From contig NZ_BNBR01000003.1 in assembly GCF_014656055.1 (NCBI RefSeq), positions 306,475 through 370,474 of the forward strand: a stretch of 64,000 nucleotides of DNA, given 5' to 3'. Within the stretch, counting starts at the first letter, position 1. Every line of letters starts with the position of its first letter. This DNA comes from Streptomyces griseosporeus (GTDB lineage Bacteria; Actinomycetota; Actinomycetes; Streptomycetales; Streptomycetaceae). The position numbers and the translations under genes were made by a program. Shown in pieces: positions 19,555-29,674 of this stretch. The notes under the pieces were generated by a model. That model was not told the origin of the DNA. It did no database searches and saw nothing but the letters and a program-made list of their open reading frames with translations.

Positions 19555-20940
19555 TCACCCGGCTGCCACCGCCGCCACCCCCACCAACAGCACCCCACAC
19601 CCCGCAACCACCAGCCACCCCGGCCGGGCGGCAGCCACGAGCCCCCCACCCCCACCGTCGGAGACAAACGCCCCGGCGACCGCGATCCCCACCGCCGCCC
19701 CCACCTGCCGCGCGGTGGACGTCGTACCCCCCGCCACCCCGGCCCGCTCGGCCGGCAGCCCGCTGACGGCGGTGTTGGTCAGCGGAGCGTTGGCGAAGCC
19801 GAACCCGACCCCGATCGCGAGGTAGGCACAGAGCAGCACCGGCCAGGGCGTCCGCGCGTCCACCCCCGCCAGCACCAGGCCCCCGGCCGCCGTGAACGCA
19901 CCCGCCAGAGCCAACGGCAGACGCGGCCCCCGCTGCCCGACCATCCGCCCCGCCCACGGCGCACACACGGTCGCCCCGACCGCCATCGGCAAGGTCAGCG
20001 CGCCCGCCGCGGCGGGCGACATGCCCCGCACGTGCTGCAGGTACAGGGTGTTGAGCAGCAGGGTCACGTTCAGCGCGACGAAGACGACGACCGCCCCGAA
20101 CACGGCCCCGGCGAACGACCGCCGCCGGAACAGCCGGGGGTCCATGAGCGGCTCGGCCCGCCGGGACTCGACGAGCACGAACACCACTCCCAGCCCCAGG
20201 ACGGCCCCGTACCCGGCGAGCGCCCGGTCCGACCCCCACCCGAGGCGCGGCCCTTCGATGAGCACCCCGACCGTCAGCCCGACCAGCAGCATCAGCAGGA
20301 CCTGCCCGGGCGGATCGAGCCGCCTCGCCCGCGCGGCCCGCGACTCGGGCACGAACACGGCACTGAGCACCAACGCACCCACGATCACGGGCAGGTTGAC
20401 CCAGAAGACGCCCCGCCAGCCCACGGCGGAGACGAGCGCCCCGCCCACGACGGGCCCCGCGGCCATGCTCACCCCGAACACGGCGGCCCACACCCCGATG
20501 GCCCGGGCCCGCTCCCTCGGGTCGGTGATGGCGTTGACCACGATGGCGAGCGCGACGGGACTGAGCATGGACGCCCCCACCCCCTGCACCACCCGGGCGG
20601 CGACGAGCACCCCCAGCGAGGGCGCCACCGCACACCCCACGGAGGCGACCCCGAACACCACAAGACCCGTCTGGAACACCCGCCGCCGCCCCACCCGGTC
20701 GGCCACCGCCCCGGAGGTGATCAGCAACCCGGCGAGCACGAGCGTGTAGGCGTCGACGATCCACTCCAGTCCCCGGGTCCCGCCCCCGAGGTCCCGTCCG
20801 ATGGCCGGCAGCCCGATGTTGACGATGGTGGTGTCCATGCCGACGAGGAAGAGGCTGAGGCAGCACACGGCGAGAACCGTGCGGCGTCTGCGCGGGCCGA
20901 GACCCTGGGGAGGAGCGGCGACGAGCCGGGTGGTGGTCAT
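19555..20940 (-). CDS. MFS exporter, DHA2 (EmrB/QacA-like) family
   Basis: A 461-residue proton-coupled drug exporter with the DHA2 start motif FLVGMDTTIVNIGLPAIGRDL, motif A as GAVADRVGRRRVFQTG, motif C-like region GVSMAAGPVVGGALVSAVGWRGVFWVNLP, and many hydrophobic helices (about 12-14). Substrate unknown and no local regulator. It lies 45 bases downstream of glgP on the same strand, so read-through from glgP is possible although the functions look unrelated. Confidence 0.88.
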   Translation of the reverse strand: MTTTRLVAAPPQGLGPRRRRTVLAVCCLSLFLVGMDTTIVNIGLPAIGRDLGGGTRGLEWIVDAYTLVLAGLLITSGAVADRVGRRRVFQTGLVVFGVASVGCAVAPSLGVLVAARVVQGVGASMLSPVALAIVVNAITDPRERARAIGVWAAVFGVSMAAGPVVGGALVSAVGWRGVFWVNLPVIVGALVLSAVFVPESRAARARRLDPPGQVLLMLLVGLTVGVLIEGPRLGWGSDRALAGYGAVLGLGVVFVLVESRRAEPLMDPRLFRRRSFAGAVFGAVVVFVALNVTLLLNTLYLQHVRGMSPAAAGALTLPMAVGATVCAPWAGRMVGQRGPRLPLALAGAFTAAGGLVLAGVDARTPWPVLLCAYLAIGVGFGFANAPLTNTAVSGLPAERAGVAGGTTSTARQVGAAVGIAVAGAFVSDGGGGGLVAAARPGWLVVAGCGVLLVGVAAVAAG

Positions 20941-20985
20941 GCCGCCATGCTGCGCGGGACCACCACCGGCCCGGAACGTCTTTTG

Positions 20986-23604
20986 CTACCTCAGCAACAC
21001 CCCTGCCCCCTCCACCACGTCCTCCGCCGGTACGGCGACGAGGCCCAGCTCGGCGTGGGACGCCAGCAGGCGGTGGTCGGGAAGGATGCGCACCGTGTAG
21101 CCGTACGGGCCCGTGCGGTCCAGGGACAGGGGGCCCTCGTAGCTCCAGCGGCCCTCCATGTCGGGGCCGCCCACCGGCTTCAGCGGGACCGCCGTCGCGT
21201 CCGTGATGCGGTCCTCCGCGTCGACGCGGCCCGACACCGCCTGCACCTCGACGTCCTCGGGGCTCAGGTCACCGAGCGCCACCCGTACCCGCAGGGTGAG
21301 CGTCGTGCCCAGTTCGGCCGTGGCCGTCGTCGCCGAGGTCTCCACGTGGTCGACGGTCACCCCGTGCCAGGCCCCGCGCACCCGCGCCTTCCACTCCGCC
21401 AGTTCGCGTGCCGCGTCCGTGCTGAGCGCGCGGTGGGCGTGCGCGGCGGGGGCGTACAGCCGTTCGACGTATTCGCGGACCATGCGGCCGGCCAGCACCT
21501 TCGGCCCGAGGTGGGTGAGGGTCTGGCGGACCATCTCGATCCACCGGTCGGGCAGACCGCTGCCGCCGCGCTCGTAGAAGCGCGGGGTGATCCGCTGTTC
21601 CAGCAGGTCGTAGAGGGCCGCCGCCTCCAGGTCGTCGCGGCGGTCGGTGTCGGTGCCCTGCCCGTCGGCCGTGGGGATCGCCCAGCCGAAGTCGGGCTGG
21701 AACCACTCGTCCCACCAGCCGTCCAGCACGGACAGGTTCAGGCAGCCGTTGAGGGCGGCCTTCATACCGCTCGTGCCGCAGGCCTCCAGCGGGCGCAGCG
21801 GGTTGTTCAGCCAGATGTCGCAGCCGGGGTAGAGCTTCTGCGCCATCGCCATGCCGTAGTCGGGGAGGAAGACGATCCGGTGGCGCACCCGCGGGTCGTC
21901 GGCGAAGCGGACCAGCTCCTGCACGAGGCGTTTGCCGCCGTCGTCGGCGGGGTGGGCCTTGCCCGCGACCACGATCTGGATCGGCCGCTCGGGGTGCAGC
22001 AGCAGGTCCATCAGGCGGTCCCGGTCGCGCAGCATCAGGGTCAGCCGCTTGTACGACGGGACGCGGCGGGCGAATCCGATCGTCAGCACGTCGGGGTCGA
22101 GGACCTGGTCGATCCAGCCCAGCTCGGCCGTGCCCGCGCCGCGCTGCCGCCAGGAGGCCCGCAGCCGCTCGCGCACCTCGTCGACCAGTTGTTCCCGCAG
22201 GGAGCGGCGCAGCTCCCAGATGTCCTGGTCGGGGATGTCGGCGACGGAGTCCCAGCGTTCGGAGCCGCCCACGGCCAGCGCGTCCTCGGCGCGCTGGGCG
22301 CCGATCTGCCGGGCGCCGAGCCGGAAGACCTCCGGCGCCACCCAGGTCGGCGCGTGCACGCCGTTCGTCACCGAGGTGATCGGCACCTCGTCGGGGTCGA
22401 AGCCGGGCCACAGGCCGGAGAACATCTCCCGGCTGACGTGGCCGTGCAGCAGTGACACGCCGTTGGCGCGCTGGGCCAGCCTGAGCCCCATCACGGCCAT
22501 GTTGAACAGGTTGGGCTCGCCGCCGGGGTAGGTCTCCATGCCCAGCCGCAGCACCCGCTCCACCTCGATGCGCGGCAGCTCGGCGCCGGGCCCGAAGTGG
22601 CGGGCGACCAGCTCCCGGTCGAAGCGGTCGATGCCGGCCGGGACGGGGGTGTGCGTGGTGAACACGGTCCCGGCGCGGACCGCCTCCAGCGCCGCGTCGA
22701 AGTCGAGGCCCTCGTCGCACAGCTCGGCGATGCGCTCCAGGCCGAGGAAGCCGGCGTGGCCCTCGTTGGTGTGGAAGACCTCCGGCGCCGGGTGGCCGGT
22801 GAGGCGGCAGTACGTCCGTACCGCCCGGACACCTCCTATGCCGAGCAGCATCTCCTGGAGCAGCCGGTGCTCGCTGCCGCCGCCGTAGAGCCGGTCGGTC
22901 ACCCCGCGCTCGCCGAGGTCGTTCTCCTCGACGTCGGAGTCGAGCATCAGCAGCGGCACCCGGCCGACCTGGGCCAGCCAGATCCGGGCGTGCAGCCGCT
23001 TGCCGCCGGGCAGCGCGAGGCTGACCTGGGCGGGGGTGCCGTCCTCCTCGTCGAGCAGGACGACGGGCAGCTCATTGGGGTCGAGGACCGGGTAGTGCTC
23101 CTGCTGCCAGCCCTCGCGGGACAGGGTCTGCCGGAAGTAGCCGTGCCGGTAGAGCAGCCCGACGCCGATCAGCGGCACGCCGAGGTCGCTGGCGGCCTTC
23201 AGGTGGTCGCCGGCGAGGATGCCGAGGCCGCCGGAGTACTGGGGCAGGGCGGCGGTGATGCCGAACTCGGGCGAGAAGTAGGCGATCGCGGCGGGCAGTT
23301 CGGCGGACTGCGCCTGGTACCAGCGGGCGCCGGTGACGTAGTCGTGCAGGTCGTCGGCGGCCGCGGCGAGGCGGCGCAGGAAGCGGCGGTCCTCGGCCAG
23401 TTCGGCGAGCCGGGCGGGGCGCACGCTGCCGAGGAGCTTTATCGGGTCGCCGCCCGAGGAGGCCCAGCGTTCGGGGTCCACCGACTGGAACAGGTCGCGG
23501 GTCTCCGCGTGCCAGGACCAGCGCAGGTTGCGGGCCAGGTCGCTCAGGGGCCTCAGGGGCTCGGGGAGGACGGGTCGGACGGTGAAACGACGGATCGCCT
23601 TCAC
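20986..23604 (-). CDS. glgP: Alpha-glucan phosphorylase
   Basis: An 872-residue GT35 enzyme of the short actinobacterial alpha-glucan phosphorylase type, with an N-terminal DUF3417-like domain (PLSDLARNLRWSWHAETRDLF). It releases glucose 1-phosphate from the non-reducing ends of glycogen. The pyridoxal phosphate lysine lies in ACGTSGMKAALNGCLNLSV, followed by LDGWWDEW. The GTG at 23604 has GAGGTGGAAT upstream. Divergent from the glgE operon across a 739-bp gap, so degradation (GlgP) and GlgE-route synthesis can be controlled from one intergenic region. Confidence 0.93.
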   Translation of the reverse strand: MKAIRRFTVRPVLPEPLRPLSDLARNLRWSWHAETRDLFQSVDPERWASSGGDPIKLLGSVRPARLAELAEDRRFLRRLAAAADDLHDYVTGARWYQAQSAELPAAIAYFSPEFGITAALPQYSGGLGILAGDHLKAASDLGVPLIGVGLLYRHGYFRQTLSREGWQQEHYPVLDPNELPVVLLDEEDGTPAQVSLALPGGKRLHARIWLAQVGRVPLLMLDSDVEENDLGERGVTDRLYGGGSEHRLLQEMLLGIGGVRAVRTYCRLTGHPAPEVFHTNEGHAGFLGLERIAELCDEGLDFDAALEAVRAGTVFTTHTPVPAGIDRFDRELVARHFGPGAELPRIEVERVLRLGMETYPGGEPNLFNMAVMGLRLAQRANGVSLLHGHVSREMFSGLWPGFDPDEVPITSVTNGVHAPTWVAPEVFRLGARQIGAQRAEDALAVGGSERWDSVADIPDQDIWELRRSLREQLVDEVRERLRASWRQRGAGTAELGWIDQVLDPDVLTIGFARRVPSYKRLTLMLRDRDRLMDLLLHPERPIQIVVAGKAHPADDGGKRLVQELVRFADDPRVRHRIVFLPDYGMAMAQKLYPGCDIWLNNPLRPLEACGTSGMKAALNGCLNLSVLDGWWDEWFQPDFGWAIPTADGQGTDTDRRDDLEAAALYDLLEQRITPRFYERGGSGLPDRWIEMVRQTLTHLGPKVLAGRMVREYVERLYAPAAHAHRALSTDAARELAEWKARVRGAWHGVTVDHVETSATTATAELGTTLTLRVRVALGDLSPEDVEVQAVSGRVDAEDRITDATAVPLKPVGGPDMEGRWSYEGPLSLDRTGPYGYTVRILPDHRLLASHAELGLVAVPAEDVVEGAGVLLR

Positions 23605-24343
23605 ATTCCACCTCTTCGGTGCGGCGGTGAGCCTTGGTGCGTCGTCCCTTACGACGGTACCGGCGTCGGTGTCCGGCTCGCCGGGGGCTGAGCCGATGCA
23701 CCCCTCTTTCGGGCGGAACGACCGATTCCAGGCGCGTGTCCCGCGGGCCCTCTTGTAACCGTCCGCCGCGCACGGGACGCTGCCGCGCGGGCGCCGTTCC
23801 CGCCGGGTGGCCGGTCGTCACGCCCGCGGTGGCGCCCGTCGCCGCCCGCGGCCGGGAAGCGGCGCGCCGCCTCGCACGGGCCGGAATCAGCCAACCTGCG
23901 GCGCGGTCCCGGTCCGGTACACCGCCGAGACGGGCGCGAACCGGGGACGTCCGCGCCGTCTCGGGCGCCGCGCGCGGCGGGCGCGGGCGCCCTCCGCCCG
24001 GCCGGTCACCCGAAGGCGTCACCGGCACGTTACACAAAAGCACTGGTCACAGCGGGCGTGCCCGGGAAGGTGTCCGGCCGGGGGCCCGGTGCGCGGGATG
24101 AATTCCTCCCGGTCCCGGCGTCCTGGTGGCCGACCGCCGCCACCGGTCTCGTTCCTGTGGAACAGGGCCGGTCTTGTGTGTAGACATACGCCTGGGTAGT
24201 TAACAAAGTGCCGGATTGCCCACCCGAACAGAGTGGGAAGGCTCCACCGGTAGCCAAGGGGGTACCCCTCCAGGCACAGACAGCACGACCCGCCTCTCCC
24301 ACAGCCATCCGCCCACATACGTCTGACGCGGACAGGAGCGGTC
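23605..24343. other. 739-bp gene-free divergent control region, glgP/glgE
   Basis: No credible gene in either direction; open frames here are short and Arg/Pro-rich. The right third has lower GC and carries a candidate glgE promoter (24174-24202). A CCCAC...GTGGG dyad (about 24218-24236) follows it. The region nearest glgP shows only its ribosome site. The size is unusual in this gene-dense window and suggests several regulators bind here. Confidence 0.6.
24174..24202 (+). promoter_or_regulatory. Candidate glgE operon promoter
   Basis: TTGTGT (24174-24179), a 17-base spacer, then TAGTTA (24197-24202): a fair match to the housekeeping-type consensus. It predicts a leader of about 135 bases before the ATG at 24344. 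Confidence 0.5.
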
Positions 24344-26457
24344 ATGCCCGCCACGCACCACTCGTCAGCCCCCACGACCTCACGCACCGACGCGCCCGTG
24401 TCGCGCCCGGCCGCCGCCCCCGTGCCCCCGCCGGATCCGCCCGCCGCACGCGGCGCGTCCGGCGCGTCCGGCGCCACCGCCGTCGGGCGCATACCCGTCC
24501 TGGACGTCCGGCCGATCGTGCAGCACGGCCGCCGCCCCGCGAAGGCGGTGACCGGGGAGACGTTCCAGATCACCGCGACCGTGTTCCGCGAGGGGCACGA
24601 CGCCGTGGCCGCCAACGTCGTCCTGCGCGATCCGGAGGGCCGTGCGGGCCCCTGGACCCCGATGCGGGAGCTCGCCCCCGGCACCGACCGCTGGGGCGCC
24701 CCGGTCACGGCCGGTGAGCCGGGCCGGTGGACGTACCAGGTGGAGGCGTGGGCCGATCCGGTCGCGACGTGGCGGCACCACGCCCGGATCAAGATCCCCG
24801 CGGGGATGGACACGGACATCGTCCTGGAGGAGGGCGCGCGGCTGTACGAGCGGGCCGCCGCCGGCGTCCCCGAGGAGGACGGGCGGCGCGACGTCGTCCT
24901 GGGGGCCGTGGCGGCCTTGCGGGACGAGACGCGGCCCGCGGCGGCCCGGCTGGCCGGGGCGCTGACCCCGGAGGTGGACGCGGTGCTGGCCCGGTATCCG
25001 CTGCGGGAGCTGGTGACCGCGTCCGAGCCGCTGCCGCTGCAGGTGGAGCGGGAGCGGGCGCTGTTCGGCTCCTGGTACGAGTTCTTCCCCCGCTCCGAGG
25101 GGACGCCGGAGCGCCCGCACGGCACGTTCCGCACGGCGGCCCGGCGTCTGCCGAAGATCGCGGAGATGGGCTTCGACGTCGTCTACCTGCCGCCGATCCA
25201 TCCGATCGGCACCACCTTCCGCAAGGGCAAGAACAACACGCTCGACCCCGGCCCGGACGACGTGGGCGTGCCCTGGGCGATCGGCTCGCCGGAGGGCGGC
25301 CACGACGCCGTGCACCCCGACCTCGGCACGATCGAGGACTTCGACTGGTTCGTGCAGCGGGCCGCGGAGCACGGTCTGGAGGTCGCCCTCGACTTCGCGC
25401 TCCAGTGCTCCCCCGACCACCCGTGGGTGCACAAGCATCCGGAGTGGTTCCACCACCGCCCGGACGGGACGATCGCCTACGCGGAGAACCCGCCGAAGAA
25501 GTACCAGGACATCTACCCCATCGCCTTCGACGCCGACATGGACGGCCTGGTCGCCGAGACGGTCCGCGTCCTGCGGCACTGGATGGACCACGGGGTGCGG
25601 ATCTTCCGGGTGGACAACCCGCACACCAAGCCGGTGGTGTTCTGGGAGCGGGTGATCGGCGAGATCAACGCGGCCGACCCGGACGTGATCTTCCTGGCGG
25701 AGGCCTTCACCCGGCCCGCGATGATGCACACCCTGGCCCAGATCGGCTTCCAGCAGTCGTACACGTATTTCACCTGGCGCAACAGCAAGCAGGAGCTCAC
25801 CGAGTACCTGACCGAGCTGTCCGGCGAGGCCGCCGCCTACATGCGGCCGAACTTCTTCGCCAACACCCCCGACATCCTGCACGAATACCTCCAGCACGGC
25901 GGCCGGCCCGCCTTCGAGGTCCGCGCCGTGCTGGCCGCCACCCTCTCCCCCACCTGGGGCATCTACTCCGGCTACGAGCTGTGCGAGAACACCCCGCTCC
26001 GCGAGGGCAGCGAGGAGTACCTGGACTCGGAGAAGTACCAGCTGCGCCCCCGCGACTGGGAGGCCGCCGAGCGCGAGGGCCGCACCATCGCGCCCCTGAT
26101 CACCCGACTCAACGAGATCCGCCGCGGCAGCCCGGCCCTGCGCCGGCTGCGTGATCTGCACTTCCACCACGCCGACCAGGACGCGGTGATCGCGTACTCC
26201 AGGCGGAGCGGTTCGAACACGGTTCTGGTGGTCGCCAACCTCGACCCCCACCACACCCAGGAGGCCACGGTCTCGTTGGACATGCCGCAACTCGGCCTGG
26301 ACTGGCACGAGTCGGTGCCGGTGCGCGACGAGCTCACCGGCGAGACCTATCACTGGGGCAGGGCCAACTACGTGCGACTCGAACCGGGCATCCGGCCCGC
26401 GCATGTCTTCACCGTCCTGCGACCGTCCACCCCGCAGATCGGAGGGTCACCCACAAC

Positions 26458-26461
<4 letters not shown>
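24344..26461 (+). CDS. glgE: Alpha-1,4-glucan:maltose-1-phosphate maltosyltransferase
   Basis: A 705-residue GH13 subfamily enzyme that transfers maltose from maltose 1-phosphate to growing alpha-1,4-glucan. An N-terminal domain (about 40-200) precedes the barrel. Nucleophile Asp424 (IFRVDNPHTKP), acid/base Glu453 (FLAEAFTRP) and Asp510 (NTPDILHEYL) have the same spacing (29 and 57) as the S. coelicolor GlgE residues Asp394, Glu423 and Asp480. The first 45 residues are Ala/Pro-rich. ATG at 24344 after AGGAG. Its stop overlaps treS by four bases (ATGA), so the two are coupled. Confidence 0.96.
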
Positions 26462-28158
<1,697 letters not shown>

Positions 28159-28161
28159 GAA

Positions 28162-28198
28162 CCCCGGGGCGGGGCGGTTTCCCCCGCCCCGCCCGGGG
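28162..28198 (+). terminator. Strong intercistronic hairpin between treS and maltokinase gene
   Basis: CCCCGGGGCGGGGCGG (28162-28177) pairs with CCGCCCCGCCCGGGG (28184-28198) with one bulged base and a six-base loop. It starts just after the treS stop. It may partly terminate transcription or protect the upstream message, uncoupling glgE-treS from mak-glgB. Confidence 0.65.
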
Positions 28199-28251
28199 CA
28201 CGCATCAGTAACACCCCGACGGCCTCCCACCGGGGAAAGGACGTGACGCCC

Positions 28252-29646
28252 ATGGCGGAAACGGTCACAGTCTCTGGCGCTGTCAGCCCCAGCCTCCTCG
28301 CGTCACTCGATCCGCTGTTGCGCGAGTGGCTGCCGCGGCAGCGCTGGTTCGCCGGCAAAGGACGGCCGGTCACCGGATTCTCCCTGGTCGCGGCGGTGGA
28401 GCTGCTGCCGCTCGGCGGCCGGCTCGGCCTGTACCACCTGCTGGTGCGGGCCCACCAGCCGACCGTGCCCGTGGTCGGCGCGGCCACCCACCCCGCCGAC
28501 TGCTACCAGCTGCTCATAGGCGTGCGCGAGGCGCTGCCGCCCCGGCTGGCGCCCGCGCTGATCGGCCACGTGACCGAGGGCCCGCTCACCGGACACACGG
28601 TGTACGACGCCCTCTACGACTCCCGGCCCGCCGAGGTGCTCCTGGAGGCCCTGCGCTCCCAGGCCCGCATCGGCGGGCTGCGTTTCGACCGGGACCAGAG
28701 CCGGGAGATACGCCCGGGCCTGGTGCCCCGCCTGATGACCGCCGAGCAGTCGAACTCCTCGATCGTCTACGGCGATACGTTCATCCTGAAACTGCTGCGC
28801 CGGGTCGTGCCCGGCGTCAACCCCGACCTGGAGCTGCCGCTCGCCCTCGCCCGCGAGGGGTGCGCCCGGGTGCCCGCGCCGACGGCCTGGATGCAGGCCG
28901 ACGTGCACGGGGAGACATACGTCCTCGGCGTGCTGCAGCCCTTCGTGCAGGGCGCCTCCGACGGCTGGGACCTGGCCCTGCGGGAGCTGGCCAAGGGCGA
29001 GGACTTCGCCGCCGAGGCGCACGCGCTGGGCCGCGCCACGGCCGAGGTGCACACCGCGCTGGCCCGCGCCCTGCCCACCGTCACGCTGGGGCACACACAG
29101 CTGGAGCCGCTGGTCGCCGGCATGATCGAGCGGCTGGAGGCGGCGGTGCACGCGGTGCCGGCGCTGCGGCCGTACGCGGCGGGGCTGCGCACCGCGTTCA
29201 CGGCGGTGGCCGACCTGGCCGCGGAGGGCCGTACGCTCACCGCCCAGCGCGTCCACGGCGACCTGCACCTCGGGCAGTGCCTGCGCTCGCCCGACGGGCA
29301 GTGGTCGCTGATCGACTTCGAGGGGGAGCCGGCCCGGCCGCTGGCGGAGCGGCGGATGCCGCAGCCGGTGATCCGGGACGTCGCCGGGATGCTCCGCTCC
29401 TTCGACTACGCGGCGTACTCCGTGAGCCCGCCCGACCCGGAGTGGGCGCGGCGCTGCCGGGCCGCCTACTGCACCGGGTACGGCGAGGTCAGCGGCGCCG
29501 ATCCGCGTACCGAGCCGGTGCTGCTGCGGGCCTTCGAGACCGACAAGGCGATCTACGAGGTCCTGTACGAGGCCCGGCACCGCCCCGACTGGCTGCCGGT
29601 GCCGATGGCCGCGGTCGAGCGGTACGCCACATCCGACCTGATCTGA
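28252..29646 (+). CDS. mak: Maltokinase (Pep2)
   Basis: About 464 residues, kinase-like fold, phosphorylating maltose with ATP to maltose 1-phosphate for GlgE. Recognised by the N-terminal PRQRWFAGKGRPV, the region TAEQSNSSIVYGDTFILKLLRR (phosphate and Lys contacts), catalytic loop RVHGDLHLGQC and metal site LIDFEGEPARP. I start at the ATG at 28252, about ten bases after AAAGGA; an in-frame GTG at 28243 lies too close to that site. Third gene of the glgE-treS-mak-glgB unit. Confidence 0.94.
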   Translation: MAETVTVSGAVSPSLLASLDPLLREWLPRQRWFAGKGRPVTGFSLVAAVELLPLGGRLGLYHLLVRAHQPTVPVVGAATHPADCYQLLIGVREALPPRLAPALIGHVTEGPLTGHTVYDALYDSRPAEVLLEALRSQARIGGLRFDRDQSREIRPGLVPRLMTAEQSNSSIVYGDTFILKLLRRVVPGVNPDLELPLALAREGCARVPAPTAWMQADVHGETYVLGVLQPFVQGASDGWDLALRELAKGEDFAAEAHALGRATAEVHTALARALPTVTLGHTQLEPLVAGMIERLEAAVHAVPALRPYAAGLRTAFTAVADLAAEGRTLTAQRVHGDLHLGQCLRSPDGQWSLIDFEGEPARPLAERRMPQPVIRDVAGMLRSFDYAAYSVSPPDPEWARRCRAAYCTGYGEVSGADPRTEPVLLRAFETDKAIYEVLYEARHRPDWLPVPMAAVERYATSDLI

Positions 29647-29674
29647 CCCGACCTTCGCCGAGGAGGCTCCGCCC

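Noticed and set aside
23605..24343. Small genes in the glgP/glgE gap
   Set aside because: All frames are Arg/Pro/Ala-rich, lack ribosome sites and show no domain.
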